A stretch of 64,000 nucleotides of DNA from Amblyornis subalaris (GCA_018881555.1 JACAXG010000131.1:868001-932000); one strand, 5' to 3'. Counted from the stretch's first letter, positions 1-12,438 are shown. The notes: generated by a model from the sequence alone, not told the origin. Numbers and translations are program-made.

Positions 1-1160
1 TGGTCAACTACACAGAGACATAACAAAGGTTGGTAGCAAAAGCTGCACCTGAACTCAAATCCTGACAAGAAACAAGGGCCACATTTTTAACTATAGGGGT
101 GATTAATCATTAGCAACAACTGTGGATGCNAGTGGGGGATTTTCCATCTCTGGTCTTTTTAATCAGGCTGTAGTCATCCTGAAAAAATGGTTGAGTTGAG
201 CACAAGGCATTGCAATCACAGCACGAGGACTGGAGGGTTATCTTTGGGGGTCTGTGTTAGGTAAATAATTTCTTCTGGGCTTAGACTGTATGGATTTACT
301 CCTCTTTCTGAAGTCCGAAAGACATAAACCAGAAGTTTCTTGTCAAAACCTGTGCATGAAGGACGTAATTTCTCCACCTTCTGTGCTTTCTGAGATCCTA
401 AGGGTACCCAAAACTCTCTGGTCTCCTGTTGTCCAGCTTGCTTGACTTTATCCAAAAGACTGAAGCCACTGAAGCTGATGACATTTTTGTGACATCATCA
501 ATTATATTGCTATCATGACAGAACCAAAATGAGAACAATTAGATTTTTGGCAAAAATTGTTGAAATATGGCAAAAACGGTCTTTTGGGCAAAAAAATTTT
601 GGCTGCTAGGATAACAACTGCATGATCAGGCTGCAAAGTCTCAGCAGAGAGAGAAAGCAAGTCAGATATGGGATATTACTCTTGGTCTACCACAACCTTA
701 TTGCAACATCATCTGTTTGACCAATCCAACCTGAATTGAGACAAATTCCTCAAAGCACAGGAATTTGCACTAGAACCAGGGTTTCCAGCCAGCCTGGGTT
801 CAGCTATAAGAAAAGAAAGAAAATAAGGAAATACCTGGAGCTCTGANTAAATTGATCATTCAAGAGGCAGAGAAAAAATCTGCTGTTCCTTGTGTTCAAT
901 GACTGCTAAATACTTTTCTTTATCTGGGGTAATTTCAAATGAACCTCTGGCCCTTCCAGATCCTAACATGACTTGTGCTGTTGCCATAATTCTGTCCTGC
1001 TAGAAACAGCCATCATATGAACGTAAAATTTGGCTGGCTTTCCCAAGCTGTGGAGTGTTGTAGCCCTCCTGTGTGCCAGCACTGTGCCAAGGTGCTGCCC
1101 TGGCATTCTGGATTGCAAACTGCAAGAGCATTAGCAGGCAGCTCTTGTACATCAGGCTCT
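1..1160. other. Unique non-coding sequence, no recognised repeat
   Basis: I see no recognisable repeat family or gene here. Around 540-600 there are repeated words of the type 'ggcaaaaat', but they do not form a tandem array. One minus-strand frame at 216-473 reads like protein and is listed separately. Isolated N calls occur at about 130 and 846. Confidence 0.5.
216..473 (-). other. Open minus-strand frame of about 85 codons, unrecognised
   Basis: Read on the minus strand from about 473 down to a TGA at about 216, this frame is open for roughly 85 codons. Its composition is mixed, with no low-complexity runs. It contains stretches such as EFWVPLGSQKAQKVEKLRP and YSLSPEEIIYLTQ that look more like real protein than most chance frames in the window. 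There is no in-frame ATG near its beginning, so it could only be a terminal exon or a pseudogene piece. The upstream bases offer weak AG acceptors (gcttcag) without a strong pyrimidine tract. I do not recognise the protein. A frame this long also arises by chance in 64 kb, so confidence is low. Confidence 0.12.
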
Positions 1161-1164
1161 GTTT

Positions 1165-1275
1165 ACATGTCTCAGAGAACATTTTAGGCAGGTTTATATC
1201 ATTTATACCTGTTTTGCAGGGGACAAAACCAAGTTGCAGTGACTTCTCCAAGGCCATATTGCAAATCAAAGAGAA
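1165..1275 (-). repeat. Possible MIR/L2-type relic
   Basis: The order of words 'ttatacctgttttgcag', 'gacaaaacc' and 'gtgacttctccaaggcca' follows the reverse complement of MIR/L2-type elements, in which 'cattttacagatgaggaaa' precedes 'gtgacttgcccaaggtcac'. The match is broken and short, so this is a tentative call for an ancient, heavily mutated copy. Confidence 0.35.
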
Positions 1276-1279
1276 TGAG

Positions 1280-4200
1280 AGACTGAGACTTATCAGTTCC
1301 TCTTATCAGTACCTCTATAGTCAGTAGTTTTTGGCTTAGCCATATCACACAGTCATACAGCTTAGTGTAAACTCCTTAAACTACCACCATGGTACTTCTG
1401 GTTCATCCTCCCAGTGATCTTACTGTTCCCCATCCTTGTCACCTAGAGAATTCCCTTCCCATTAGACAAAAATCTGGCATTGCCAAAGAGCTCAACGTGA
1501 CAGTAGAGCAGAGGTCATTTTGTGATGCATTTATCATACAAGGGGGGCTGCTCAGTCTCCACATCTCCCTATGTCCAGTTCCCTGACCTGGAGCTACAAT
1601 GCAGATGAAGCCTCTGCTCTGCTGAAGACTCTGTTTATACAGTTAAATAAAGCAGGTCATGTTGAATGTGCTTTGCATCCTTATGTCTGTCCTTTCCCTG
1701 CTAAAGCCAGTTCAGTAGGGTGGCATTGACAAAATTGTTCTTTTTGAAGTCCCTTGTTCATGGCCACAGACTGTGTTATCATCCTAAACAACGCAGATGA
1801 TCCTGGCAGGTTCTGTAGCTCAGTGTTTTATTAACAATAAACTGTTTTATCTGCTGGAATACACCTTGCCTGTTTGGCTCTGTGAAACCAGGATTGCAGC
1901 ACTGCTTCTCTCCCACTTTTCCTGTCTTTTCTGCTGCCTTGTCAAGCTCTCTGGAGGAAGGGTCTCCCAGTCACCAGGTTTACACACAACACCCAGCTGT
2001 GGTTTCATCTGCATCCTGTGGCAGGTGCTGTTTGAGGACGTTTCTATCCCAGCAGCAGAACACGAGACGGCGAATTAAGTGATTCCACCTTGGACTCCAG
2101 GAGCTCCCAGTGGAGTTCAGTATCTGGGCAGAGCTTACTCAGCAAGGGAGTTTAAAATTGCTTTTTGGCTAAGAAAGCAAATCCTTCAGCGTCAATCGGA
2201 AAATTGTATTTTTGATTTATTTTGTTTAGATAAGGGTTAAGACGACCAATTCAGAGCCCCTTTATGCTGTGATGTGGGTGGAAGTTTGTTCAGCCACTGA
2301 GATAGACCAGTTGCTCCCTTCCCTTCCCCTCACCACTTCACCCCCACAACTTGCCCTCACTGTGTTTTTCTGTAACATATGGGCCTAATTCAGGCTGAAG
2401 ACTAAAAAAGTTTGCACAGCGCTGGTTAAAAATTATGGCTTCTTATAATGAAATCTTTGTCAATGGAAACTTGAAATAGCAGCTTGGCTTGTGACTTATG
2501 GGGAGTCTGATGATGGAAATCAATTAATCATCCTGTTTCCCAAAATCTGAACAGGAGGGCACACTTGAATCAGAAAGGGGCTCCGGTTTATGAGCTGCTT
2601 GGACAGCTTCAAGACTTCCATTGAAAACCCCAGGAGTGTGAGTGGGAACAAATATGTTCAGACTGAATGTTTTTCTTAGAGAAGAACAGCAATAGAGATC
2701 CTCTGTTGAGGAACATTTGGTTTTGTTTGATGGGGCTTTTGTTTCTCCAGAGGTGAGCTCTTTGCAATCTTGAGTAAAAGGGGTTTAATTTTTAATAAAG
2801 GCCCACTGGGTAATTTTATTGGGATCTACTAATTCTTCCTAGAGGATAGTCAGCAGGGAGCTGTGCACTGGCTTCACCTGAGCTGGGCCAGTTTGGTGAG
2901 GCACAACACCAAAAAGAGCAGTAAAACCCAGGGGATCTCCTTCAGGAGTGTGTGAGACCTCACTTGTCTGGGACCTTGGCAAGCCACGGGGCACATTTAT
3001 GTGAGGTCCAGGTCCAGGCTGAAGTCCACCATTTCAGTAGCCTGGGGCTACAGTTATACTGTTCCACATGTGCCTATTAAGAGAAACCAGACCATAATTA
3101 GAGCAGTGCATGTAATGGTTTCTCTGGTTCAAAGGGTGAACGAGAGTGTTGGGGGGACAGCAGCACTGGGTTGGATAGGACAAAATTTGGAAGGGTAATG
3201 ATCTGTCTGGGTCATCTTAAAATGTTTTGCTTGACCCGAAATGACATGTTTTGCCTTTTCTGGAATTGCTTAACCCCTCCTCTTTCTTTCTCTTTATATA
3301 TCGGACCTTGGAAAACTTGGTTTAAAATAATTTTAAAAATTGAACCATCCACTCACCCTAAAACAGCAAAACAAGAAATCATGTAATAGATACTCCCAAA
3401 TCTATTTCATTAGCATCCCATTCATACTTCATACTCTGTCTTGCCATAGGAAGGGATACTCATCCGTTTGATTATGCTGTGAAAGTCCAAACTAATTTGA
3501 AGCAAGCACATTATTCTCTTTCAGAATATCCCAATTTTTTGAGCTGCTGCAGAGGAGTTCAGTCCCCCCAACTTCTCTTTAAAGTGGAACAGCTTGCCTC
3601 AAGTCCCCCACATATTTGGTGGAAACCAGACAGGTGACTGGGGCAGCCAAGAGAAGTAAGGGACAAGGAACTGTAGGAGCACTGGAGCAAAGGACCCNGA
3701 GGAAATCTCACCATTTGGCACAAGGATGATTTCCTTTGTCATCTTTCTTGCTTCCTGCCAGTGGGTTGACTTTAATGAATAATGGGAGATAATAATTTTG
3801 GTTTCTGCCTGGAGTGGAAACAACTGACAAAGCGTTTAATGGAAGCTGACAGTTAAGTACCCAGCCACAGCAGTAAAGTGTCAGACAAAGCATATGAAAA
3901 TAAACAGCCCAAATGAAAGCTATTTCTGAGCAGATTGCTGGCACACTTTCCCAACCCCAGGCAGGTTATCTGAGATGGTAATTGCTGCCAAAAAATTCCT
4001 CCTCGTCCTTTTTTTTCCTTTTTAAATACCTTATGAGACTTACCTCAAGGGACCATAGAGCATATTTCTGGATACGCTTAACTTCAAAATAAGCAAAATC
4101 AATACCAGAAAAAGCAGAGCTGTTTTATAGACCTTATACCAAGCTTGTTTGCATGTTTAAAAAAGTTAGTTGCCTCATAGCAGCTCATATATAGTATTTG

Positions 4201-4690
4201 CTTATACATATATGTGTATTTATGTATTTAAGAGGTAGAGACTGAGGTTAGCTAGAGACCTGAAGGAAGCTACAGTGCCCAGTTGTCAGTGCCTTTCTGT
4301 AAGAGCCTTAGCCAAAATGGTCTGGGGACGTGATGAACTACTCCAAAAGGGTCAGCATGAACTGCACAGCCCAGGTTCCCATCCAGTATTTCTGCACTAA
4401 AAACTTGCCATCATGAGCTGTGCTTTTGATGTGCTTTTTTGCCCACTGTGCACGTTAGTTCTGCTTGTGTTGCTTTCAATCTTGCAGAACAGTTAATCAA
4501 AGCTGATGCAGGTTATTGAATGTTGCCTCCTGTTTAAAAATAGGTTCATTGGCTTTGTGGCCAGCAGGGACTGCTCTGTTCATCTCCTCTGACCTCCTGC
4601 ATATAATACAAGCACGGGATAAGTACTATTATATGAGGGTTAATGTACACAGTGCCTTCATTTATTAGCTTTCTACCTCATTTATTAGCT
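1280..4690. other. Unique non-coding sequence
   Basis: No repeat family, RNA gene or credible exon was recognised in this 3.4 kb. It carries short homopolymer and AT-rich stretches, for example the 'tatacatatatgtgtattt' stretch near 4205-4225. N calls are almost absent compared with 8-19 kb. A 13-base word, 'tcatttattagct', is repeated at 4658 and 4678 with a 20-base period. Confidence 0.5.
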
Positions 4691-4694
4691 TACT

Positions 4695-4797
4695 TGTGAA
4701 AGCAGGTGACTGAGAGTCAGCATTCCCGGTCCTATTCTTGGCCAAAATGGGCTGTAAAATGGTTACAATAATATTTCTCTATCTGTGATGCTTAACT
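4695..4797 (+). repeat. Possible MIR-like SINE fragment, plus sense
   Basis: The stretch runs 'ggtgactgagagtcag', then 'ggtcctattcttgg', then 'ctgtaaaatggttacaataa'. This is the order of the amniote MIR-like core: 'gggagtcaggattcctgggttc', 'ctattcttggctctg', 'ctgtaaaatggggataataa'. The middle of the element, with the 'gaccttgggcaag' block, is missing, so this would be an internally deleted copy. The assignment is by eye against remembered consensus and is tentative. Confidence 0.4.
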
Positions 4798-4799
4798 GA

Positions 4800-5845
4800 T
4801 TCCTGCACAGAAAAGGCAACAAGCTTGTGGTGACTTAACAGTTACTGAAAAGCATAATCCTGTTACAGCAAAAATAATAATCTAAATACCATAACCAATC
4901 CCCTCCTCAAATCCAGGCTTAAACAAAGATTAAAAAAAAAATACTTCAAATTCTGAATTCTTGGCTTCATTAAACCTTCAAAACGCTGGAGTAGGCATTT
5001 TCCATTTTCCATTTCCAGGCTTGACTCTGACACCACATCCTTGTGCTCCATCGGTGTGATTCATCTGCAGATACCAGGACAGCAGAATTCATCACAGATC
5101 TCTACTATAGATATAATTACACTAAATGCTGGAGCCTGAGCAGCGTGAAGCCTTCTCTAAGGTGAGCACAAGACCGACTCATNGGTGCTGCTGCTCTGGT
5201 GTGGTTTGAAAGGTGGTAGCTACATGTTTTGTGGTGACATCTGAAGTGGGAAAACCCAGATCCTGTGAAATATATGAGGANACAGAGAAGAAGCAAATTG
5301 TGGCATCACGGTCTTGAGGGAAGGCACTTGTGCTGGTTGGTGGGATGAAAGAGAGAGGTGGGAATTGGTTTTCCAGCCATGTATCCATCTCTATTTTTCC
5401 CATTTGCATTGGAAATTAATACACAACATGAAATTGGAGTTCTCTGGGTCGCTGTAGAAGTGTTGGGGACCAATGGCCCTAGAGCTGTGTGTGTTAGAGG
5501 AATATTAACTGTGTTTCTACGTAAACTGATATGTCAGTGCAATGTTCTCGTGTTTTATTGCATTTACTTTATGATAGGTTGATCTTTGAAAGCTTCACTT
5601 TGAGCTATTTTTATGGGGAGTTTCCTAAAGGAAAAGGGGTAATAAACCCAGCCCTGTCCATACCTGATCATCCTCAACTCACTCTGTCGTTCCTCTGCGT
5701 ACAAAAGAATTCTGCAGGAATTAAAGCTGGTAAAGAAAATGGTCTGAAAGGACAATAAGATAATTTAACCTCAGTTTTGGAATATCTGAAGGCCTTGAAT
5801 TGCATCCAGATCTCCTGCATTGAGCATAGTATACTGTGCTACAGG
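4800..5845. other. Unique non-coding sequence
   Basis: I recognise no repeat or gene in this stretch. Several overlapping open frames of 60-76 codons occur on both strands, none with protein-like features or flanking splice signals I would trust. Confidence 0.45.
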
Positions 5846-5849
5846 AAGA

Positions 5850-6062
5850 CATCCTCTTCTGGTTTGAAGACATTAAGAGATGGAGAATCCACCACTTCCC
5901 TTTGGTAGTGTGTTCCAGTGGTTAACCACAATCCCTCTTAGAAATTTGTACCTCATTTCTAGTTAGAATTCCCCTGGCTCTCAGGTCTTGTTGTGCTTTT
6001 CCATTTTCAGCTACAAAGCCTTGTAGTATCTGGTATTTCTTCACTCAGAGGTATCAATGTGC
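5850..6062 (-). mobile_element. Ancient CR1/L3-like LINE fragment, antisense
   Basis: On the plus strand the words 'gagatggagaatccacca', 'gtgttccagtggttaa', 'aaatttgtacctcatttcta' and 'tcttgttgtgcttttc' occur in the order found in the reverse complement of old amniote CR1/L3-type 3' regions. The element therefore lies on the minus strand, with its 3' part to the left. It is much more diverged than the avian CR1 copies elsewhere in the window, which implies an insertion predating birds. No open reading frame survives. Confidence 0.65.
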
Positions 6063-6064
6063 TA

Positions 6065-6795
6065 CCATCACATCATCTCTTTCAGTCTCCTTGTCACTGG
6101 GCTCAACAGCCTGGGCCCTTGGGGTGGAATTCACTCCAAGTGGATTGGCTCTTTGGCATCCAGTGTTGAGGGCAACTCTGGGTTTGTCTTGGAGTTTCTT
6201 CAAAGCTGCAGCCACACACACGCTCAGAAGTGCCTGTTCTGGCACGTGGCACCACGCCAGGTTTGGGCAGTGGGATTTCTGTGCTCTGCTGGAGAAGGCC
6301 AGAATAGCTAAAGATGAGATTGGTGCCCACCTTTGGCACAGCAGTTTTAAGGGGCAAAGCACATACCATGAAAATGGAAAACCTGGATGCTCATCCTGAG
6401 GGGACTTAACCTCATCTCTCTCAGGGAGATGCATTGGGCTGTGGAGGTGTTGAAGAACAAATGTTTCTCTTTTCGATGAGTAACTAGAGGAGCATGGTCT
6501 GGCAGAGAGCAAGCAGAGCAGACTGTGCTAAGCACGTGCTGACACTTCCCCAGGTTGCTCTTCCAAAATCCAGCAATTTATGGCTCAAGAAATTACTGTC
6601 TTTTCCTTTTGAGTAATGCAAATGGGATTACTTTTCCATCAATTTGTCCAGTCCTTCCTTGATGTGAATTTTCAGCATCCACAGCGTCCTGTTGGCAAGT
6701 CCTACAGCTTGTGTGTCCTCTGGAAAAAAAAATAAAATTCTTTCTTTTGGACTTGCCAACTGCTAACTTTGATAGTCCATCATTTTTCAATTAAT
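6065..6795. other. Sequence between two old CR1/L3 fragments
   Basis: This interval separates two antisense CR1/L3-like fragments. Only weak words, such as 'ccttccttgatgtgaatttt' near 6655, hint at further degraded LINE sequence. The overlapping open frames on both strands between 6054 and 6535 have no recognisable product. Confidence 0.35.
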
Positions 6796-6799
6796 CCTA

Positions 6800-7345
6800 C
6801 TCATTTTTTCCACATCCTTCATTTTATACAACTGTATGAATCTCCCCTCAGTTGCTGAAGTTTGAAGATTTCTCATATTCTGTGATCCTTCTTGCCATCA
6901 TCCTCTCATCAGTAATAATCTCTTTGAGAACTGAACAGAGTATACAAGATACAGGTGTGTCATGGATTTGTGTTATTGTTATAACAGGGCCAGGCAACCA
7001 TGTTTCTCTACTCCTAATAATTCCTAACAGTCAATTTACTTTTTCGTCTGTTACTAAGAATTCAGCACCCATCTGAGCTGCCAAATGGGGTTTGTTTCTG
7101 ATTTAGTTTCTTAATGCTAATGGCCAACTCCAAACCCATCATTTTATATGTGAAATTAGAATGTACTTCACTGCCTTTACCTGTGTTTGGTTTCATCTCC
7201 TGGTTTAACACCAAGTCTCTCAGAAATTCCTTTTGCTGTTTTTCACAGACAGGTTTGTCTATTCCAAAATACTCTGCCTTCAGCAAATGTGAACACCTCA
7301 CTATTAGTTTCCTTTTCAAGATCATTTACAAATCTGTTGCCATCA
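6800..7345 (-). mobile_element. Ancient CR1-type LINE fragment, antisense
   Basis: The plus strand contains, in the right order, diverged versions of antisense amniote CR1 landmarks: 'tatgaatctcccctcag', 'gaactgaacagagtatacaa' followed by 'catggattt', 'taataattcctaacagtcaa', 'cccatcattttatatgtg', and 'caagatcatttacaaatctg'. The coding strand is therefore minus and the element's 3' end is to the left. Many small gaps and stops show it is long dead. It sits between the pieces at 5850 and 7825 in the same orientation. The three may be remnants of one or two LINE insertions. Confidence 0.7.
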
Positions 7346-7824
7346 CATGTCTCCATGTCACTCACTGGTTACCCTCCCCCCCAGTGAAAATTCCTACAAT
7401 TTCTTTGTATGCATCATCCATTCCTCCTACTGTTATCCATACAAGGATCTTCGACTGATTATTTTCCTATAAGCCTTGGGCTGAGAAGGGCCTCAGGTTC
7501 TCACTGCTCTGCTGTTGCTTGCCCAGAGCAGAACTGAGCAGTTGTGCCTTACATTTCCTCTGGGGGTCTGTGCTAAAAGGCGAAAAACTTCTCACCTGAG
7601 CAGAGCTCAGTGCTTTAATTCCTGATGTCTGGAATACTGGCAGACCAAGGCATAAGAGGCACTCAGGCTGGATGACTTTGCAGGTGCTCAGTGGNGCCAT
7701 GTAGCTCTTTCCATCCCAACCCACATTCAAAGTTGAGTCCATGATGACATTCACCATCACTCCCTGCCCAGGAGCAAAACACCTGCAGCTCCTGTAGGCA
7801 GTGTCTTAATGAAGCCTTTGCCTG

Positions 7825-8210
7825 GGACAGGAGACAACCCCCATTTGCAAACATGGTCTTTATTCTTTGTTCCTGAGCCTGTGCATTCACATTCAGCACA
7901 TTTTGAGTATTTTCCCTGAACCTGACCTGGTTTATCAAGTAAATTATTGGTCCTACTCCTGTTTTCTCTTAGTTTACCTTCCACTGATCCTCNAACACCT
8001 TTTCTTAGTAGTGATGCAAAATCCAGAGCTCACTGACAGAAATGCTGAATGTACCAAACCTTGGAGCCCTCCCTTAGAGCCTCAGNGCATCCCCCCACAG
8101 AGTGAGGACTCCCCATTAATGACCCCTTTCACCAGTCTCANATTCACTCTCTTTACACTCTACTGATATTGCATTGTGCTAATCTTAGGATTTCAGTCCT
8201 GTGCCCTCAG
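7825..8210 (-). mobile_element. Ancient CR1/L3-like LINE fragment, antisense
   Basis: The words 'catggtctttattctttgt', 'tcctgagcctgtgcattc', 'ctggtttatcaagtaa' and, more weakly, 'gcatccccccacagagtga' follow the order of an antisense L3/CR1-like consensus, where a 'ggcctacattctttgttcc' block is followed by 'cccagtttaccaagcgatcc' and then by a '...accccact...' block. The match is good to about 7965 and uncertain beyond. The fragment continues the antisense LINE cluster that starts at 5850. Confidence 0.5.
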
Positions 8211-8214
8211 GAAC

Positions 8215-10275
8215 ACACACATTATAGCTCTGCTTTGGCATTGATTTATTTGTGCCTGCTCCCAGCTCTCCTCTCTGCCTCTACTGCCTTAAAGTCTTGC
8301 AGTTCTTACCCAAAGTCAATATTCTCCTGTCCTTCCCCATAGTGATGACATACACATTGATGAAGCTGGATNTTATTTACACTCACATCCCTTTACAACA
8401 TGTGAGATTTGACAGTGATGCCTGCAGGAAGGGTAGTTCTTTCTACTGAAAAAGCTAAAAAAAGACTGTAGTGTAAATGCACATCAGGTCTTAGAACTTT
8501 TCTGCTTCAGGTTTTATGACAGTTGAGCGAGTCAGAGACATGGGAACTACTAACTTTTTTTCACTGGGGAGCATTGTTAGTGACCTGCACAAGAAGCCAG
8601 AAAACTGTTATTACTTGAAACGTAAAATTAAAGAAAAAAAAATTGCTCTCTTTCCTCTCTTTCTCATTTCCCTGAACTGGACCACATGCTTCCCTGGAGG
8701 AAAATCATCGTTGGAAAAAAGGTTGACTGCAAAATTTTCTTAATCTGAATATTCCTCTCTTGCTCTGAGCTGCGGGATGCAGGCAGAGACCTGTCCCATC
8801 TGCTCTGGAGTGATCTGTGCCAGCTGCAAGGAGGACCCTGCTGGAGATGATGGATGGCCCAGCACGTGTCCTGTCCTGCTGTGGGATTGCACTGGTGGGG
8901 CAGGGTGTACCAGAGAGTACAAACAGTGCCCAGGATCAGCCTGGTGCTGCCANGGGGTCCACACTGACTGGGACCCTGTGGTGGCACCAGTTCCACTGGG
9001 TGGGGGGGGTGTCCACAGCTCTGACAGCTGCTCAGGAACTTTGGGAGCTCTCCTTGATGCTGGGCAGGTCGTGGCCTGATGAGCCTTCTCANTCCCAGAC
9101 TCATGCCAGATTTCTTCATCAAGTGCAGAGTGCCAAGGACGATCTCACAAGTGTTAATTCTGGTCCTGGCATTCATCCCTGAAGAGATTAAAGCATCCCT
9201 GAGAGAGCATCCCTTTCATTTTTGCTCAGTCCTTATTACATAGAGAGCTCTGATATATTCCCCCTCTCCTACTCTCTGTCTCTCTCACCATATGTTAAAG
9301 ATTTTTGGGAATGTACCTTTTTTGCAGCATCTTTCACTTCTAGATTTTAACACAGTCCTGATGCATTTACCATAAATCTCTGGAAATACAGCAAATCCAG
9401 CACAAAACTTGTTGGAAGCAGGAACTCATTGGAAGTGAGTTTTACATATNTGTACAGTCTTCCTTGTCTGGGTGCAAGAGCTGCATGATTAACTGGATTA
9501 AAAGAAAATTTCTTTATACCCAATGTCAGCAAAATTCTTGATTGAAGATGTTTTTACACTAAAANGCCCTCAGTGTCTACTGTATTCAGTGTAAAGGAGG
9601 ACCATGGCAAGGAGAGGAATGGAAGAAATGTGTTAAAATGACAAATCTGGAGACTTTTATCTATGGGGAAAAAAGATTTCTATGAAAGTGATAAGAAAAA
9701 TAGTGAACAATTTTGTGACCATTTTTGTTTATATAAAAGTCTTTATCTGCTTTGCCTTAGTTCCATCACCTAGCAAATATTTTTNGGCAATTTAGCCCAA
9801 CTTGCAGTTTTCTTTTTAAATCTCATGTTTCCCTTTTACAAATCTCTACCCTCTGGCTCTGAAATCCACAACATTTCNCCACTTTTTCTATTGTGGCCTG
9901 TGGAGTGAATGGTGCATGTTGTGGCCCCAGCACAAGACAAATCCTAACACAATATAAGTTGCATGGCATAGGAATGTGTCCTGCAAAGGTTGCTGGTAAC
10001 GAGGTGAGGGGAGGAGGACATCAGAGTTAACATCCTAATAACTCCTGTTTTTNCTGGTGTCTGTGCCTGACTTTGGTCCAGAAAAGTGTCCAGGGAGCTC
10101 TGTTAACAGGGCTTGTCCTGTTAATCCAGAGCAGAAGAGAGGCAGAATTGGGCAGTGAGAAAGTGCATTCCCTTCAGTTCTTTGTACTCTTCCAAGGAAG
10201 TCTGCTAAAAGGCATGCCTGAGTCAGGACAGACAGCAATACACACAGATTTCTACTATGAGATAATGAGGTTTTC
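8215..10275. other. Unique sequence with one GC-richer block
   Basis: No repeat or gene was recognised. The block at about 8765-9170 is richer in G and C than its surroundings and has overlapping open frames on both strands. The frames differ in amino-acid character, contain N-derived unknown residues and show no domain. Isolated N calls are frequent here. Confidence 0.4.
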
Positions 10276-10282
10276 TGTTTCA

Positions 10283-10660
10283 TTCTCTGTTCTTTTTCTA
10301 ATAATCCATTGTGCTTTATCAGGCTCTTTGATGACTGTTGAGCACTGGGTTAATGTTTTCAGAGTATTAACCACAAACCCCATTTTCTCTGTGAACAGTC
10401 ATAGCTAATTAAGAATATTGTGACATACATATAATTAGGGTTATTTTTATCCCATAGTTATTACTTTGCATCTATCAACACTGAATTTCTTTCAGTGCCA
10501 TGATATCTCATCAACAATGAGTATCACTCACTGTCATGAGATCCTGAGGAGATCCTATAATCTCCAAACTCTGTTCTTTCATGAGTCACTGTTTCCCAGC
10601 TTTTATGAATATGATGAACAACACTCATCTGCATGGAACTTCATGTGACCTCCCTCTGTT
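10283..10660 (-). mobile_element. Ancient CR1-type LINE fragment, antisense
   Basis: The landmark 'ttactttgcatctatcaaca' followed by 'ctgaatttctttcagtgcca' closely follows the antisense amniote CR1 block 'ttactttgcatttatcaaca' then 'ttgaatttcatctgccat'. Upstream, 'aataatccattgtgctttat' and 'cccattttctctgtgaac' keep the same order. The element is on the minus strand and covers the same region as the copy at 6800-7345, so the two are paralogous relics of the same general family. Confidence 0.7.
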
Positions 10661-10664
10661 ACAT

Positions 10665-12268
10665 AAGCTGACTCTTAGTTCTGTTTTTACTCAGTTATTA
10701 AGATGAGATCTCTGTTTCTTTTTTAAGCCCTTTGTATTCTAAGTACATTGCATTAACCAATCTTAATATCAGACTGTTTCCTTCAAGGTGCTCTACAAAA
10801 TACATGTAATATGACTTCCTTCTGAATATCTGGGTTCAGCCTCATAGCTGGGAAATTATGAGAAGAACAAAATTATAAGAAGTCCTACATTTCTCAAAAT
10901 ATCCCTCTTTCTCATGACTTTGGGGTCAGTGTAAGCATCTCCTTACCAAGTAGACTTGGNCATTACAGCCTAAACCTGTTAAAATTCAAGATGTGACAAC
11001 GTGAAGTTAAAAAGTAAAAACAGTCTATTAAAAAATAGAAGAGTAGAAAATTCCTTTAAAATGAAGATTTGTAATAAAGATAGGCAGTACTTCAGTACAC
11101 TGGCATGATTTTTCAGAAGAGAAAATCTCTGGCCAGAGAGTGCACAAGTAAAACAAAAGGTTGGTCTTGGGTGTTAATCAGAAAGATCCCCAGGCAGATG
11201 TCAGGCTGCATCCTGGCTGGACTCTCCTGTTAAAAAGCAGCCTCTTGTTAGCACAGCACTAAGAGTGATTGCACAGCCAAAGCCGAGGCACAGAGCAGCC
11301 GTGCGTAAATTATTTCTTTTAATATGTCACTGGAATTCCTAGAGGAAAATGGCTCCTTTTTAAAAATAATTTTATTTAATTCTGTTTCTCATTTATATCT
11401 AGAAGCGCTGGTTATGCAACAGAGTGGTGCAGAGTGGAGAGGGAGCCTCTAACGCCCAGCCCAGCCTAATCCAAGTGCTGAGCTCTTCCTCTTTCCAGAA
11501 ACACTAGAGAAGTTTTTATTCTNTTTTGTGCAGTCAGTGAATTCTCCGTGGGGATCTCCATCTATCTGGCAGGTCACATTACAGCTCTGCTCTGTAACTG
11601 ATCTGCCCATTGGTTTCTGCAGAAGAANTGTTGTTGATGAATGACTGCACATGGTGCTGAGAATTATGTTGCAGAGTTGTTACTTTTCAACTAGGGAGCT
11701 TTCCTGGGAACTTTCCATGATGTGCTGGACAGCTAAAGAGCTTTGGACAATATGTAGGATACAGCTGCCATAACTCATTGTGACCAATGAGCAGAGAGAG
11801 CAAAATGGATAGGGAAGTTGAGGATCAAAGATGCCGGCAGGACACGCATATCTGTGATTGGTGATGAATTTTACTGCATTAGAGGAAGCTGGGTGACTTC
11901 AAAAGATGCTAAACCTGCTGGCAAGGCATAGCAATAAGCCCCCAAAGTCAGCNTGCTATGACAACTGCAGTTTTCCTCAACGTGAGACAGCACTGATTGC
12001 ACTGCCAAATGCCAGCTAAGCAGATTTATTTTCTCTGAGACCCTTTTCTCTTGCTCTTGAAGCCTTCTCTGTGCTTTCCTCTGAGGTGTAGTTATAAGCA
12101 GAATTGGTAGCATCGCCCTAGAGTAGGTCCATATTACAGCTGGGCAGAGAACAATTTTGCTGTTCTGCTGCAACATTTGACATTGTGCAGTACAGGCCCC
12201 TAACGCAGATACAAACACCCAGGATTTTTAAAAAAACCCTAAACCTTGAGAAACTAAAAATCATATTT
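10665..12268. other. Unique non-coding sequence
   Basis: Nothing recognisable apart from short A- or T-rich runs. The 115-codon minus-strand frame at 11871-12218 has no domain that I recognise and no clear splice signals. Confidence 0.45.
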
Positions 12269-12270
12269 TC

Positions 12271-12438
12271 GTAGAATCATGGAATGGTTTGACTTGGAAG
12301 GTACCTTACAGATCATCTCATTCCACCCCCTGCCATGGGCAGGGACACCTTCCACTATCCCAGGTTGCTCCAAGCCCTGTCCAACCTCGCCTTGAACACT
12401 GCCAGGGATGAGGCAGCCACAGCTTCTCTGGGCAACAG
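12271..12438 (-). mobile_element. CR1 LINE 3' end, antisense
   Basis: The segment starts with 'gtagaatcatggaatggttt', runs through 'ggaaggtaccttacagatca', 'cccctgccatgggcaggg' and 'caggttgctccaagcc', and stops at 'cttctctgggcaaca'. This is the reverse complement of the avian CR1 3' untranslated end. The element is on the minus strand with its 3' tail at the left boundary. It is severely 5'-truncated, about 170 bases long, as is usual for CR1. Confidence 0.93.

Noticed and set aside
8664..9182. Overlapping 170- and 121-codon frames on opposite strands
   Set aside because: Both strands are open because the block is GC-richer and N bases hide possible stops. Neither translation has a recognisable domain or splice context.
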